Source of the DNA: Roseomonas sp.
Lineage (GTDB): Bacteria; Pseudomonadota; Alphaproteobacteria; Acetobacterales; Acetobacteraceae
Direction of reading: 5' to 3'
DNA: 64,000 bases
Assembly: GCA_020249145.1 (NCBI GenBank)
Contig: JADCGF010000012.1
Coordinates: 62,001 to 126,000 of the forward strand
Shown: positions 54,678-64,000 of the stretch, in pieces
Position numbering within the stretch: the first letter of the stretch is position 1
Layout of the letters: each line of letters begins with the position of its first letter
Translations under genes and position numbers: made by a program
The notes under the pieces: model-generated
Told to the model about the DNA's origin: nothing
What the model saw: only the letters and a program-made list of their open reading frames with translations
The model's database searches: none

Positions 54678-56276
54678 ATGGACATGAACCGCCGGGCCTT
54701 GCTGCTGACCTCCGCCGCCTTAGCCGCCAATGTCGTGGCACCTGAAGCCGCCTTTGCGCAGGAACAACCGCGCCGTGGCGGCATCATGACAGTGCATTTC
54801 CCGACCGAACAGCGCATCCTGAACCCCAGCCTGCAGGCTTCCACAGGTGTCTATATCGTGGGTGGCAAAATCCAGGAACCGCTGGTGGATCTGGATGCCG
54901 CCGGCAATCCCGCGCCGTGCCTTGCGGAATCCTGGGAAGCGACACCGGATGGCAAGACCATCACCTTCAAACTGCGGCAGGGTGTCACCTGGCATGATGG
55001 GCGGCCCTTCACCTCGGCGGATGTGCAATTCACCGCCATGGAGATGTGGAAGAAGATCCTGAATTACGGAACGACGCTGCAACTGTTCCTGGATGCGGTG
55101 GACACGCCAGACGCTCATACCGCCGTTTTTCGCTACAGTCGCCCCATGCCGCTGAACCTGCTGCTGCGCGCCATCCCTGATCTTGGGTATATTTCCGCCA
55201 AGCACGTTTATGAAGGCACTGACATTCGCCAGAACCCAGCGAATACCGCGCCGATGGGCACTGGGCCCTTCCGCTTTGTGCAATATGAACGCGGGCAATT
55301 CATCATCGCGGATCGCAACCCGAATTACTGGCGCAACAACCTGCCCTATCTGGATCGTGTGGTCTGGCGCGTGGTGACGGATCGTTCCGCCGCTGCCGCG
55401 CAGATGGAAAGCGGCCAATTGCTGTTCAGCCCCTTCTCCGCGCTATCCATCGCGGATTTCACGCGCCTTGGCCGCGACCCGCGCTTTGAAGTGACCACGC
55501 GCGGCAATGAAGGCAATGCGCGCACGAATACGCTGGAATTCAATTTCCGCAATCCGGTGCTGGCCGATATCCGCGTGCGCCGCGCCATCGCCCATGCCTT
55601 GGACATTCCCTTCTTCATCGAAAATTTCCTAGGCCCCTTCGCCAAGGTTGGTACTGGGCCGATCCCGACAACCTCGCCCGATTTCTATCCAGCGAATATG
55701 CCGCAATACCCCTTCAACCGGGCCCAGGCGAACCGGTTGTTGGATGAAGCAGGGCATCGCCGTGGCGCTGGCGGCGTGCGTTTCAATCTGCGCCTAAACC
55801 CTGCGCCTTGGGGTGAGGATATCGCGCTTTGGTCCACCTTCATCCAGCAATCACTGAATGAGGTCGGCATTCGCGTTGAGATTGTGCGGCTTGATGCGGC
55901 CGGCTTCCTCCGCACCGTTTATAATGATTGGAATTTTGACCTGGCGACAGGCTGGCATCAGTATCGTAACGACCCTGCTGTTTCCACCACCGTTTGGTAT
56001 CGTTCCGGCCAGCCGCGTGGCGCACCCTGGACCAATCAATGGGGCTGGACGGATGAGGAAACGGACCGCGTAATTGACGCTGCCGCGACCGAATTGGACT
56101 CCGCGCGGCGCAAGGCGCTTTATGCGGATTTCGTGCGCCGGGCGAATACGGAATTGCCGCTTTGGATGCCGATTGAACAGATTTTCGTTTCCGTCATCAA
56201 TCGGCGATTGCGGAACCATTCCAATACGCCACGCTGGGCGTCTTCATCCTGGCATGATCTCTGGCTCGCTTCTTGA
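54678..56276 (+). CDS. Peptide/nickel-type ABC transporter substrate-binding protein
   Basis: A 532-residue SBP family 5 (DppA/OppA type) protein. A signal peptide (MDMNRRALLLTSAALAAN, with MNRRAL Tat-like) is followed by the family opening GGIMTVHFPTEQRILNPSLQ and by the LAESWEATPDGKTITFKLRQGV block. It likely binds di- or oligopeptides or opines. ATG 54678 has AAAGGGCG upstream; an upstream ATG at 54657 is less likely. Permease and ATPase genes follow. Confidence 0.9.
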   Translation: MDMNRRALLLTSAALAANVVAPEAAFAQEQPRRGGIMTVHFPTEQRILNPSLQASTGVYIVGGKIQEPLVDLDAAGNPAPCLAESWEATPDGKTITFKLRQGVTWHDGRPFTSADVQFTAMEMWKKILNYGTTLQLFLDAVDTPDAHTAVFRYSRPMPLNLLLRAIPDLGYISAKHVYEGTDIRQNPANTAPMGTGPFRFVQYERGQFIIADRNPNYWRNNLPYLDRVVWRVVTDRSAAAAQMESGQLLFSPFSALSIADFTRLGRDPRFEVTTRGNEGNARTNTLEFNFRNPVLADIRVRRAIAHALDIPFFIENFLGPFAKVGTGPIPTTSPDFYPANMPQYPFNRAQANRLLDEAGHRRGAGGVRFNLRLNPAPWGEDIALWSTFIQQSLNEVGIRVEIVRLDAAGFLRTVYNDWNFDLATGWHQYRNDPAVSTTVWYRSGQPRGAPWTNQWGWTDEETDRVIDAAATELDSARRKALYADFVRRANTELPLWMPIEQIFVSVINRRLRNHSNTPRWASSSWHDLWLAS

Positions 56277-56293
56277 AGCGCGCCTGATTTCTG

Positions 56294-57280
56294 ATGCGGG
56301 TATTGAGCCTCGCCGCGCGGCGATTGGCAGCGTCCTTGCCGACGCTGCTGATCATCCTGGCCGGCATGTTCCTGCTGCTGCAATTGGCGCCAGGCGATAC
56401 CGTGGATGCGCTGATTGCGCAGATGGGTGGCGGCGGCGACGCGGCGATGGCCGAGGAATTGCGCCGCTTCTACGGGCTTGATCTTTCCATCCCGGCGCAG
56501 CTTGGCAATTATCTGTGGCGTCTGATCCGCTTCGATCTTGGCTTTTCGGCGATTTACGGCAAGCCGGTTGCCACCGTTATTTTTGAACGCCTACCAGCGA
56601 CGCTTGCCTTGATGACAGCCGCACTTTCCTTCGCGTTTTTCGTGGGCCTCGTGCTGGGCGTAATTGCCGCCAAGCGCGTGAATGGCTGGCCGGACACGGT
56701 GATTTCCACCCTTGGGCTGATCTTCTACGCCACCCCGTCCTTCTGGTTTGGGCTGATGGCGATTGTGTTTTTCTCGGTCCACCTGCAATGGCTGCCCGCC
56801 GGCGGTTTTGAAGATGTGGCGGCGGGGCTGACAGGCTTTGCGCGCATCCGCGACATTGCCGCGCATCTGGTGCTGCCCACCCTCACGCTTGGGTTGATCT
56901 TTTTGGCGATTTATCTCCGAATCATGCGTGCTTCCATGCTGGAAGTGCTGACGCTGGATTTCGTGCGCACGGCGCGCGCCAAGGGCCTGGATGAAACCCG
57001 CGTGATGCTGCGCCATGTGCTGCGTAACGCCATGCTGCCCATGGTGACGCTGATTGGCCTGCAAGCAGGCACCATGCTGGGTGGTTCCGTTGTCGTAGAA
57101 AGCGTGTTTTCCCTGCCGGGGCTTGGGCGGCTTGCCTATGAAGCCGTGGTACAGCGGGATTTGAATACGCTGCTTGGCATTGTGTTCATCTCGGCCCTGC
57201 TGGTGATTTTCGTGAATTTCCTGGTGGATTTGCTCTATGCGCGGCTTGATCCGCGTATCGGCACCGGGGGCGCGCCCTGA
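56294..57280 (+). CDS. Peptide ABC transporter permease (DppB-like)
   Basis: A 328-residue inner-membrane permease with six helices and the DppB-type pattern AQLGNYLWRLIRFDLGFS, plus FVRTARAKGLDETRVMLRHV as the EAA loop and the end GRLAYEAVVQRDLNTLLG. It starts 17 bases after the binding protein and overlaps the next permease by one base. Confidence 0.92.
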   Translation: MRVLSLAARRLAASLPTLLIILAGMFLLLQLAPGDTVDALIAQMGGGGDAAMAEELRRFYGLDLSIPAQLGNYLWRLIRFDLGFSAIYGKPVATVIFERLPATLALMTAALSFAFFVGLVLGVIAAKRVNGWPDTVISTLGLIFYATPSFWFGLMAIVFFSVHLQWLPAGGFEDVAAGLTGFARIRDIAAHLVLPTLTLGLIFLAIYLRIMRASMLEVLTLDFVRTARAKGLDETRVMLRHVLRNAMLPMVTLIGLQAGTMLGGSVVVESVFSLPGLGRLAYEAVVQRDLNTLLGIVFISALLVIFVNFLVDLLYARLDPRIGTGGAP

Positions 57281-58122
57281 TGGCGGCGCTCAAGCGTTTT
57301 GCGCTGGCCTATTTACGCAATCCCGCCGCCGGCTTCGGGCTTTTGCTGCTGATTGCCATCATCGTCATGGCACTGACGGCGGATTGGTTCTTCCCGCGCG
57401 ATCCGCTTTCCCTAGCCGGGCGGCCGCTGCAATGGCCGGGCGCCAATCCGCGCTTTCCCTTCGGCACCGATAATTCCGGGCGTGACATCGCCGCGCAAAT
57501 CTTCCATGGCGCGCGGGTTTCGCTGCTGATTGGCTTGGTCGCGACCTCCATCGCCGTGGTCATTGGCATCGTCATCGGTGCGCTCGCGGGCTATTACGGC
57601 GGTGTGGTGGATGATGTGCTGATGCGCCTGACCGAGGCTTTTCAGACGCTGCCGAATTTCCTGTTGCTGCTGGTGCTGGTTTCAATCTTTGGATCGGAAC
57701 TCACCACCGTTGTGGTCGCGATTGGTGTGGTATCCTGGCCCGCCACCGCGCGGTTGACGCGCGCCGAGTTTCTCACGCTGCGTAACCGAGAATTCGTGCA
57801 AGCCTGCCGCGGGCTTGGCATGGGCGATGGGCGCATCATCTTCCGCGAAATCCTGCCCAATGCGCTGCCACCCGTGATTGTCTATGCCAGTGTTGTGATG
57901 GCGGTGGCGATATTGCTGGAAAGCGCGCTGGCGTTCCTCAGGCTATCCGATCCTAATGTCGCATCCTGGGGCAATCTGATCGGGCTCGGGCGCGATGTGC
58001 TGCGTGTGCAATGGTATGTTTCGGCCATTCCGGGCATTGCCATTCTGCTGACGGTGCTGGCGGTTTCGCTGGTCGGGCAGGGCTTGAATGATGCGCTCAA
58101 TCCAAGGCTGAAGGGCCGATGA
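57280..58122 (+). CDS. Peptide ABC transporter permease (DppC-like)
   Basis: A 280-residue partner permease of the DppC type, with the conserved FGTDNSGRDIAAQIFHGARVS and the EAA loop EFVQACRGLGMGDGRIIFREI. It pairs with the DppB-like protein in the membrane. Its end overlaps the ATPase start (ATGA). Confidence 0.92.
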   Translation: MAALKRFALAYLRNPAAGFGLLLLIAIIVMALTADWFFPRDPLSLAGRPLQWPGANPRFPFGTDNSGRDIAAQIFHGARVSLLIGLVATSIAVVIGIVIGALAGYYGGVVDDVLMRLTEAFQTLPNFLLLLVLVSIFGSELTTVVVAIGVVSWPATARLTRAEFLTLRNREFVQACRGLGMGDGRIIFREILPNALPPVIVYASVVMAVAILLESALAFLRLSDPNVASWGNLIGLGRDVLRVQWYVSAIPGIAILLTVLAVSLVGQGLNDALNPRLKGR

Positions 58123-59720
58123 GCGCGGTGCTTTCCCTGCAAGGTCTCACGGTCGCCCTGCCGCGCGGGGCGGATCGGCCTGAGGCGTTGCGCCAGGTCT
58201 CGCTTGACCTCAACGCCGGGGAAATTCTTTGCGTGGTTGGCGAAAGCGGCTCCGGCAAATCCATGATGGCGAGTGCCATCATGCGCCTGCTGCCGGGCAA
58301 TGTGCGTATCGCGGGTGGCAGCATACTGTTTGAAGGGCGCGATCTGACGCAGGTGGATGAAGCCGCGATGCGTGCGCTGCGCGGCGCGCGTATCGCCATG
58401 GTGTTCCAGGAACCCATGACTGCGCTTAATCCGCTGCGCAGCATTGGTGATCAGATCGCGGAAATGTTCCGTATCCATACCAGCCTGAGCGCCACCGAAA
58501 TCGAAGCCCGCGTGCTGGCCCTTTTGGCCGAGGTTCGCATCCCCGAACCTGCCCAGGCCGCCCGCGCCTTCCCGCATGAGCTTTCCGGCGGGCAGCGCCA
58601 ACGCGCCATGATCGCGATGGCGCTCGCGCTCGATCCGCTGGTGTTGATTGCCGATGAACCGACCACGGCGCTTGATGTCACCACCCAGGCGCAAATCTTG
58701 GCGCTGATCCGTGATTTGCAGCAGCGCAAGGGTACGGCGGTGCTGTTCATTACGCATGATTTCGGCGTGGTGGCGGAAATTGCTGATCGCGTTGCCGTCA
58801 TGCAGCACGGGGTTTTGGTGGAACAGGGGCCAGCGCGCGATGTTTTGCATCAGCCGCAACACGCTTACACCAAGGCGCTGATCGCCGCCGTGCCGCCGCT
58901 GAAAGCCCCACCACCGCGCGCGATTTCCAGCGAAACGATACTTGCATTGGAAGGCGTGCAGAAAACCTATCGCAGCGGCGGCTTGTTCGGGCGCAAGCGG
59001 CGCGAGGTCCATGCGGTGCGCGATGTGACGCTGTCTCTGCCCAGGGGCGGCACGCTTGGCGTGGTGGGGGAATCAGGTTCCGGCAAATCCACTCTGGCGC
59101 GCTGCATCACGCGGCTGGTGCATGCGGATAGCGGTGCCATTCGCCTGGATGGCGTTGATCTTTTGCATCTGTCGAAGCGTGAGGCTCGGCAAGCCGCGCG
59201 GCGCGTGCAAATGGTGTTTCAGGACCCCTACGCCTCGCTCAACCCGCGCCGCCGCGCGGGGGAATTGGTGGCGCAAGGCCCGATGATTCATGGCATGGCG
59301 CGCGATGCGGCCATGGCCAAGGCGCGGGAATTGTTTGCTCTGGTCGGGCTTGATCCGGCGGCCATTGAACGCTTCCCGCATGAATTTTCCGGCGGGCAGC
59401 GCCAGCGCATCGGGCTTGCACGCGCACTCGCCTTGGAACCGGAAGTGCTTGTCGCGGATGAACCAGTCTCGGCGCTTGATGTATCCGTGCAGGCGCAGGT
59501 CTTGAAGCTGCTGGCGGATTTGCGCGTCAGGCTTGGGCTTTCGATTGTTTTCATCACGCATGATTTGCGCGTGGCCGCACAGGTTTGCGATCTGGTGGCA
59601 GTGATGAAGGATGGCGTGGTGGTGGAACACGGCCCTATCGCGCAAGTCTTTGAAGCGCCGCGCCATGCCTATACTCGGGCGCTGCTCGCTTCCGTCCCCG
59701 GGCGCGGTTTCGGCGCGTAA
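58119..59720 (+). CDS. Fused dual-domain peptide ABC ATPase (DppD-DppF type)
   Basis: A 533-residue protein containing both ATPases of a peptide importer in one chain. Domain 1 (residues 1-260) has GESGSGKSMMA, LSGGQRQRAMIAMAL and VLIADEPTTALD; domain 2 (residues 275-533) has GESGSGKSTLARC, FSGGQRQRIGLARAL and VLVADEPVSALD. Each domain also has the ITHDFG or ITHDLR switch histidine. Fused forms of DppD and DppF are known. It completes the four-gene operon. Confidence 0.95.
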   Translation: MSAVLSLQGLTVALPRGADRPEALRQVSLDLNAGEILCVVGESGSGKSMMASAIMRLLPGNVRIAGGSILFEGRDLTQVDEAAMRALRGARIAMVFQEPMTALNPLRSIGDQIAEMFRIHTSLSATEIEARVLALLAEVRIPEPAQAARAFPHELSGGQRQRAMIAMALALDPLVLIADEPTTALDVTTQAQILALIRDLQQRKGTAVLFITHDFGVVAEIADRVAVMQHGVLVEQGPARDVLHQPQHAYTKALIAAVPPLKAPPPRAISSETILALEGVQKTYRSGGLFGRKRREVHAVRDVTLSLPRGGTLGVVGESGSGKSTLARCITRLVHADSGAIRLDGVDLLHLSKREARQAARRVQMVFQDPYASLNPRRRAGELVAQGPMIHGMARDAAMAKARELFALVGLDPAAIERFPHEFSGGQRQRIGLARALALEPEVLVADEPVSALDVSVQAQVLKLLADLRVRLGLSIVFITHDLRVAAQVCDLVAVMKDGVVVEHGPIAQVFEAPRHAYTRALLASVPGRGFGA

Positions 59721-59724
59721 AGCT

Positions 59725-60933
59725 TCACGCCCCGCGCCGCGAATCCCGCCACATCACAACCCCGACGACCAGCGCCGGCACACCGCACAGCAAAAAGCCA
59801 ATGCCATGGCTATTGGTCACGGCAAGCTGCGCCGCATAGATCACCGGCAGGATGAAGGCGCCGACCTGGCCGAAGGAAAGCACGCCACCCGTGGCGGCGC
59901 CGCGCATGCCAGGTGGTGCCAGCCGCGCCGCTTCGGACAGCAACACACCATGCCAGGACATGGCCGTGGCGCTCATCACTGTTGCGATGGCCGCGATCAG
60001 CAAAGGGTGCCAATGCGCACCGTAAAGGCTCATCAGCGCCGCACTCGCCGCCATGCCAAGCGAAAGCCCCGCCATGACACGGCGCGGCGATACGCGGCCA
60101 CTGCCAAGCCAGCCCCAGAAAATGCGCATGGGCACCGCGATCACCATGGCAATGGCGAACATCAGCCCCGCCATCGCCAGATCATAATTCAGCGCGGTCA
60201 GATACAAAACGTAATAGCTTGTGAAGGCCGTTTGCAGGCCATTGAAGGCGAAGCAGGCCAGCGACAATTCGCGCAAATCCTTGGATTTCAAGACTGCCGC
60301 CAGCGTGGTGCGAAAATCGGAAAAATGAAAGCTGCGGCTTGGTATGCGATCAGAATCGAACGCGCCGCGCAGCGGTTCCAGCATCACGGCAAACAGGAAA
60401 CAGGCACCCGCCGTCACCAGCAGCGCGCCGCTCCATCCCCAATATCCCGTCATGAGGGGGCCAAGCAGCCCCGCCAGCAAAAGCCCCGCCGGCACAGCGG
60501 TTTGCTTGATGGAAAACACCAAAGGCGCCTGTTTGGGCGGTGAATAGCGCCCAAGCAGATGCGAACTTGCGGGCGTGGAGGTCGCCGCGCCGCCGCCACC
60601 GATGATCGCGGAAATCAGGAAAAAAACCAGCGGCCCCGCCGCCGCCAAGGCCATGCCGGCAGCAAGAAACACCAACGCCACTTGGCTCATGCGCAGCGCG
60701 CCATAGCGGATGATGAAACTGCCGCAGCCAAGCTGGAACACCAGCGAAGCCAGCGCCGCCGCGCCGACATAAACCCCGACCAGGGCAGGGTCTATGTGCA
60801 AATCCTCGATAATCGCGGGGGCGATGACCAGCGGTAGGGTGCGACCGATGGAAGCAAAGGTCTGCTGCACAAACATGGCCCCAAGGGCCAAATACAAAAG
60901 CTTCTTCGCCGTATCCGCTACCATGAAGACCAA
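59725..60933 (-). CDS. MFS transporter
   Basis: A 402-residue major facilitator protein with about 12 hydrophobic segments. Helices 2-3 carry QLGCGSFIIRYGALRMS and helix 4 has a glycine-rich IGGGGAATSTPASSHLLGRY segment. Its C-half has WHGVLLSEAARLAPPGMRGAATG before the last helices. Substrate unknown. It converges with the peptide ABC operon and faces der across a 66-base gap. Confidence 0.82.
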   Translation of the reverse strand: MVFMVADTAKKLLYLALGAMFVQQTFASIGRTLPLVIAPAIIEDLHIDPALVGVYVGAAALASLVFQLGCGSFIIRYGALRMSQVALVFLAAGMALAAAGPLVFFLISAIIGGGGAATSTPASSHLLGRYSPPKQAPLVFSIKQTAVPAGLLLAGLLGPLMTGYWGWSGALLVTAGACFLFAVMLEPLRGAFDSDRIPSRSFHFSDFRTTLAAVLKSKDLRELSLACFAFNGLQTAFTSYYVLYLTALNYDLAMAGLMFAIAMVIAVPMRIFWGWLGSGRVSPRRVMAGLSLGMAASAALMSLYGAHWHPLLIAAIATVMSATAMSWHGVLLSEAARLAPPGMRGAATGGVLSFGQVGAFILPVIYAAQLAVTNSHGIGFLLCGVPALVVGVVMWRDSRRGA

Positions 60934-60999
60934 AATGACCCCAGAAGAATGATCTAGCCTAGGCGCGTTTGGGGGTGGGCGAAAGATACCAAGACCGGT

Positions 61000-62349
61000 T
61001 CAGCCCTCATCCTCGGCATAGGGGTTGCGCGGGGATCGCAATTGCAGCCGGATCGGAACGCCCGGCATGGTGAAATGCTCGCGGAAGGAATTGACCAGAT
61101 AGCGCCGGTAATCCTCGGGCAGCACATCGGCGCGCGTGCCGAAGATCACCATGGTGGGCGGCCGCGCCTTGGGCATGGTTGCGTAACGCAGCTTTATCCG
61201 CTTGCCATCCACCAGGGGCGGCTGATGCCGCGCGAGTGCCGCTTCAAACCAGCGATTGACCTCCCCGGTCGGGATGCGCCTGTTCCACAGCGCATAGGCC
61301 GCGCGCACCGCGGGCATCAACTTATCAACGCCCCGCCCGGTTGCTGCCGAAAGCGGCACCACGGGCACGCCTTTCGATTGCGCCAGCGATGTCATCAGCG
61401 CATCTTCCACGCGCTTACGCGCCGCATTGCGGTCTTCCACCGCATCCCATTTATTGAGTGCGATCACCAGCGCACGGCCTTCGCGTTCCGCAAGCCGGGC
61501 AATGCGCAAATCCTGTTCATCCATGCCAAGCAGCGCATCCAGCACCAGCACCACCACTTCCGCTTCCTTGAGCGCAGCAAGGGAAGACGCGACCGACATC
61601 TGCTCCAAAGTTTCCTGCACACGGGCCTTCTTGCGCATGCCGGCAGTATCCACCAGCCGCACCTCACCGCCGGTGGAATCGCGCCATTGCACAGCAACCG
61701 CATCGCGCGTCAGGCCAGGCTCAGGGCCGGTGATCATGCGGTCTTCACCAAGCAGCGCATTCAGCAAAGTGGATTTGCCGGCATTGGGCCGGCCCACAAT
61801 GGCGAGGCGCAGCGGGCGTTCTGCATCTTCTGCCTCAGCCTCATCTTCTGGCAGCGGGCCAAGCTTGGCGGCGATTTCATCATGCAAATTGCCGAAGCCA
61901 TCGCCATGTTCAGAGCTGACAGGCACAGGGTCGCCCAGGCCCAATTCAAAGGCTTCCATGGCGGCGGTGGTGCCGGCGCGGCCTTCTGCCTTATTCGCGA
62001 CAACCAGCACCGGCACGCGCATCCGCCTGAGCCAGGCAGCGAAAGCGCGATCCGCAGGCGTGATGCCGGCGCGTGCGTCCATCACAAACAGCACGAGGGA
62101 GGCGCCGCGCAAAGCGGCCTCGGAACTCGCGCGCATGCGGCCGGGCACGGTATCGGGCGGCGCTTCTTCAAGCCCGGCGGTGTCCACCAGTGTCACATCG
62201 CGCCCGGCGATGCGCGCGGTTACTTCCTTGCGGTCGCGCGTGACCCCTGGCGTGTCATGCACCAGCGCGATGCGCCGCTGCGCCAGCCTATTGAACAGCG
62301 TGGATTTGCCGACATTGGGCCGGCCCAGAATGACAATGACAGGCTGCAT
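61000..62349 (-). CDS. der: GTPase Der (EngA)
   Basis: A 449-residue ribosome-assembly GTPase with two G domains and a KH-like C-terminus. G1 motifs are GRPNVGKSTLFN (residues about 9-20) and GRPNAGKSTLLN (about 190-200); DTAGLEE and DTAGMRKKA are the G3 boxes, NKAE and NKWD the G4. It acts in 50S subunit maturation. ATG 62349 (MQPVIVILG) is the family start, 13 bases after bamB. Confidence 0.97.
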   Translation of the reverse strand: MQPVIVILGRPNVGKSTLFNRLAQRRIALVHDTPGVTRDRKEVTARIAGRDVTLVDTAGLEEAPPDTVPGRMRASSEAALRGASLVLFVMDARAGITPADRAFAAWLRRMRVPVLVVANKAEGRAGTTAAMEAFELGLGDPVPVSSEHGDGFGNLHDEIAAKLGPLPEDEAEAEDAERPLRLAIVGRPNAGKSTLLNALLGEDRMITGPEPGLTRDAVAVQWRDSTGGEVRLVDTAGMRKKARVQETLEQMSVASSLAALKEAEVVVLVLDALLGMDEQDLRIARLAEREGRALVIALNKWDAVEDRNAARKRVEDALMTSLAQSKGVPVVPLSAATGRGVDKLMPAVRAAYALWNRRIPTGEVNRWFEAALARHQPPLVDGKRIKLRYATMPKARPPTMVIFGTRADVLPEDYRRYLVNSFREHFTMPGVPIRLQLRSPRNPYAEDEG

Positions 62350-62362
62350 GAAGGGGCCTGGT

Positions 62363-63706
62363 TCAGCCTTCGCCGACAAAGGCAACCAGGCTGCCATCAT
62401 CGGTCGCCAGGATCAGCCGCCCCCCCACCACGATCATCGGCAAGGAAAGCGGGCCCGGCAGGCGTTGGCGGCCCAGCACATCGCCATTGGATGGATCAAG
62501 CGAAACAAGCTCCGCCAGGCTGGTGCCGACAAAAAGCCGCCCGCCGGCCAATAACGGAGAGGATAGCTGCACCAGTGGCGGCGCCCGATTGCCCTGCGCC
62601 GGCGGGCGGAGTGAAACCGCCCAGCGGGCCATGCCTGTTTCGCGCTGCAAAGCTGCGACTTCACCGGAATCGGTCACGCCAAACAACCACTCGCCCGCCA
62701 CCCAGGGCATTTCCGTGCCGCCGAATTCCCGTTCCCAAATGCGCCTGCCAGCGCGCAGATCAATCGAAAGCCCGATCCCGCCCATGCCTATGGCAATGAC
62801 ATCATTGCCCGAAATCACCGGCGCGGCGCGTACGCTGCCCACATCGGCAAGGCTGGTGCCGCCGGCGGCGGCCAGGCTGTCGCTCCAGAGCACCCTTCCA
62901 TCATTGGCCCGGAAGGCCAGGATTTCACCGGAAGGAAAGCCCGTCACTACAATATCGCCAGCAATGGCGGGCGGCGGCAGGCCAAGCGGCACCGTCAGGA
63001 TAGCCTGGGCACGATAGCGCCAGAGCAGCTTGCCATCCTCGGCAGACAGCGCCACCAGCGTGCTGTCCAAGGTCGTGACAAAAATCCGGCCATTGGCGAT
63101 GGAAGCCGCGCCGCGCATGGGCGCCTGCAGGCGCACGCGCCATTTCACCGTGCCATCAGCGGCGGAAAGGGCCAGCACCTCAGACAACACAGTGGTGACA
63201 AAAACCGTATCGCCTTCCACAATCACGCCAATGCCGCCGCCATCGCCACGTTCATTTTCCCGGCGGGTATCAACGCGCCAAAGCCGCGCGCCATTGGCGA
63301 TATCGAAGGCGGAAACAAAGCCAATCGCATCGCCCATGAAAACGCGATCCGCGCTGGCAACCGGGCCGGCAACAACGCGGCGGCGGAAGGAAGTGCCCGT
63401 GCCGAAGCTTGCCGACCACGCCTGACGAAGATTGGCACCAAGCGCGATATGCCCGCCCGTATGGCTTGCCACGCCGCCAAGCTGGGGCCAAAGGCTGCGC
63501 TGTTCCTGCGGAGGCAGGGCGATCGTCAGCCCGCGCGCTTCGGCATCCGCTTCAACGCTACGATCCGGCAGCGTCATCACCGGCTTGCGTTCACCAACAA
63601 TCTTCACGCGGCGTTCGCCGAAGATGTTATCCAGCGTTTCGCAGCCAGCCAAAAGCCCCGCCGAGCCCAGCAGCCAGGCGCGCCGAGAAATATCCCGCCC
63701 CGTCAT
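62363..63706 (-). CDS. bamB: Outer-membrane assembly lipoprotein BamB
   Basis: A 447-residue PQQ-like beta-propeller lipoprotein of the BAM complex. The signal peptide ends in a lipobox, LLAGC, at about residue 22. Repeated WxxD/W-type blades include GRILWS- and KLLWRYRA-like strands, as in LSAEDGKLLWRYRAQ and VLSEVLALSAADGTVKWRV. It helps BamA, which is encoded at 44669. Start overlaps the stop of the upstream gene (ATGA). Confidence 0.92.
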   Translation of the reverse strand: MTGRDISRRAWLLGSAGLLAGCETLDNIFGERRVKIVGERKPVMTLPDRSVEADAEARGLTIALPPQEQRSLWPQLGGVASHTGGHIALGANLRQAWSASFGTGTSFRRRVVAGPVASADRVFMGDAIGFVSAFDIANGARLWRVDTRRENERGDGGGIGVIVEGDTVFVTTVLSEVLALSAADGTVKWRVRLQAPMRGAASIANGRIFVTTLDSTLVALSAEDGKLLWRYRAQAILTVPLGLPPPAIAGDIVVTGFPSGEILAFRANDGRVLWSDSLAAAGGTSLADVGSVRAAPVISGNDVIAIGMGGIGLSIDLRAGRRIWEREFGGTEMPWVAGEWLFGVTDSGEVAALQRETGMARWAVSLRPPAQGNRAPPLVQLSSPLLAGGRLFVGTSLAELVSLDPSNGDVLGRQRLPGPLSLPMIVVGGRLILATDDGSLVAFVGEG

Positions 63707-64000
63707 CCTTCAAGCCCCATGGCAAGACGTTGAGCCCTTTCGCGCACGCCGCGCGGCGCCGTGACATCAGCGGCCAGCGCCTGGAAGGCTTGACGCGCTT
63801 CATCGCGCCGCCCCGCATGCAGCGCAATCAGGCCGGCCATTTCGCGCGCCGAGGCATTCCAGGCCGATTCGGGCCTGGTCAGCGGCGTGATGCGCGCGGC
63901 CAGCATCGCCGGGTCCCCCTGATCAAGCGAACGGATCACCCAAAGCAGCGATGCCAAATCCCGATAGAGCGGATCGGCACTACTATCGGCAGCGATGGCA
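63703..64000 (-). CDS. YfgM/TPR-like protein (partial, 5' end outside window)
   Basis: The frame is open to the right edge. The C-terminal part reads AIAADSSADPLYRDLASLLW, then WNASAREMAGLIALHAGRRD and EARQAFQALAADVTAPRGVR. These are TPR-like helices of the YfgM family, which is anchored to the inner membrane and usually encoded upstream of bamB and der. The N-terminal helix lies outside the window. Identification relies on gene order and the helical pattern. Confidence 0.75.
   Translation of the reverse strand, partial: AIAADSSADPLYRDLASLLWVIRSLDQGDPAMLAARITPLTRPESAWNASAREMAGLIALHAGRRDEARQAFQALAADVTAPRGVRERAQRLAMGLEG

Noticed and set aside
61042..62799. Long antisense frame over der
   Set aside because: Shadow of a GC-rich gene; no family-like motif.

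Overview
The window is GC-rich chromosomal DNA from an alphaproteobacterium, most likely of the Rhodospirillales/Acetobacteraceae (Roseomonas-like) type. The grounds are the codon usage, the intact rpsB-tsf-pyrH-frr-uppS-cdsA-dxr-rseP-bamA-skp-lpxD-fabZ-lpxA-lpxI run of Gram-negative envelope genes, and many small uptake, racemase and SDR genes of the kind common there. Genus is an inference; there is no rRNA in the window. Genes are tightly packed and no gene-free stretch exceeds about 250 bases.

Layout. 1-6036: minus-strand genes, with a YbfB/YjiJ-type MFS exporter (cut by the window edge), an amidase with a small partner, katG with its terminator, and an SDR. 6158-13921: scattered metabolic genes (glycosyltransferase, orphan TctC binding protein, A+T-rich membrane protein, RluA-type pseudouridine synthase, PfkB kinase, Asp/Glu racemase, TauE/SafE permease), ending in a toxin-antitoxin locus whose parE gene is split by a one-gene insert. 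13919-24177: serB/miaA (divergent), ilvB-ilvN, an MFS protein, pgi, a MOSC protein and a two-component system. 24243-29708: DUF2141 protein, SDR, DUF2214 protein, TetR regulator, racemase-like protein, MFS, tRNA-His and an unusual SDR. 29900-33478: ABC transporter plus cyanase (cyanate uptake and detoxification), bracketed by copies of the SDR 3' end. 33697-36377: a small redox operon headed by a Cys-rich MarR regulator. 36405-37214: nadX. 37385-51361: the translation, isoprenoid, phospholipid and lipid A cluster. 51426-53137: glnK-amtB with a likely sigma-54 promoter. 53357-59720: UbiH-type hydroxylase and a peptide ABC transporter. 59725-64000: MFS, der, bamB and a partial gene at the right edge.

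How the parts work together. The large cluster couples ribosome genes (S2, EF-Ts, ribosome recycling) with UMP kinase, undecaprenyl diphosphate synthesis, CDP-diacylglycerol, the MEP pathway, outer-membrane assembly (BamA, Skp; BamB lies at the other end near der) and early lipid A synthesis. Nitrogen appears in glnK-amtB, the cyanate module (which yields ammonia and CO2) and ilvBN. Oxidative stress appears in katG and the MarR/AhpD-like/thioredoxin-like operon.

The least ordinary features are: the parE toxin gene interrupted by a gene-sized insert with 7-bp direct repeats at its junctions; the cyanate cassette flanked by near-identical copies of an SDR gene end; a 44-bp sequence tandemly duplicated in frame at the start of miaA; a dispersed hairpin repeat (three copies) that rewrites gene ends; and the Cys-rich MarR redox operon with a perfect operator inside its promoter. 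I saw no CRISPR array, transposase, integrase or phage gene.
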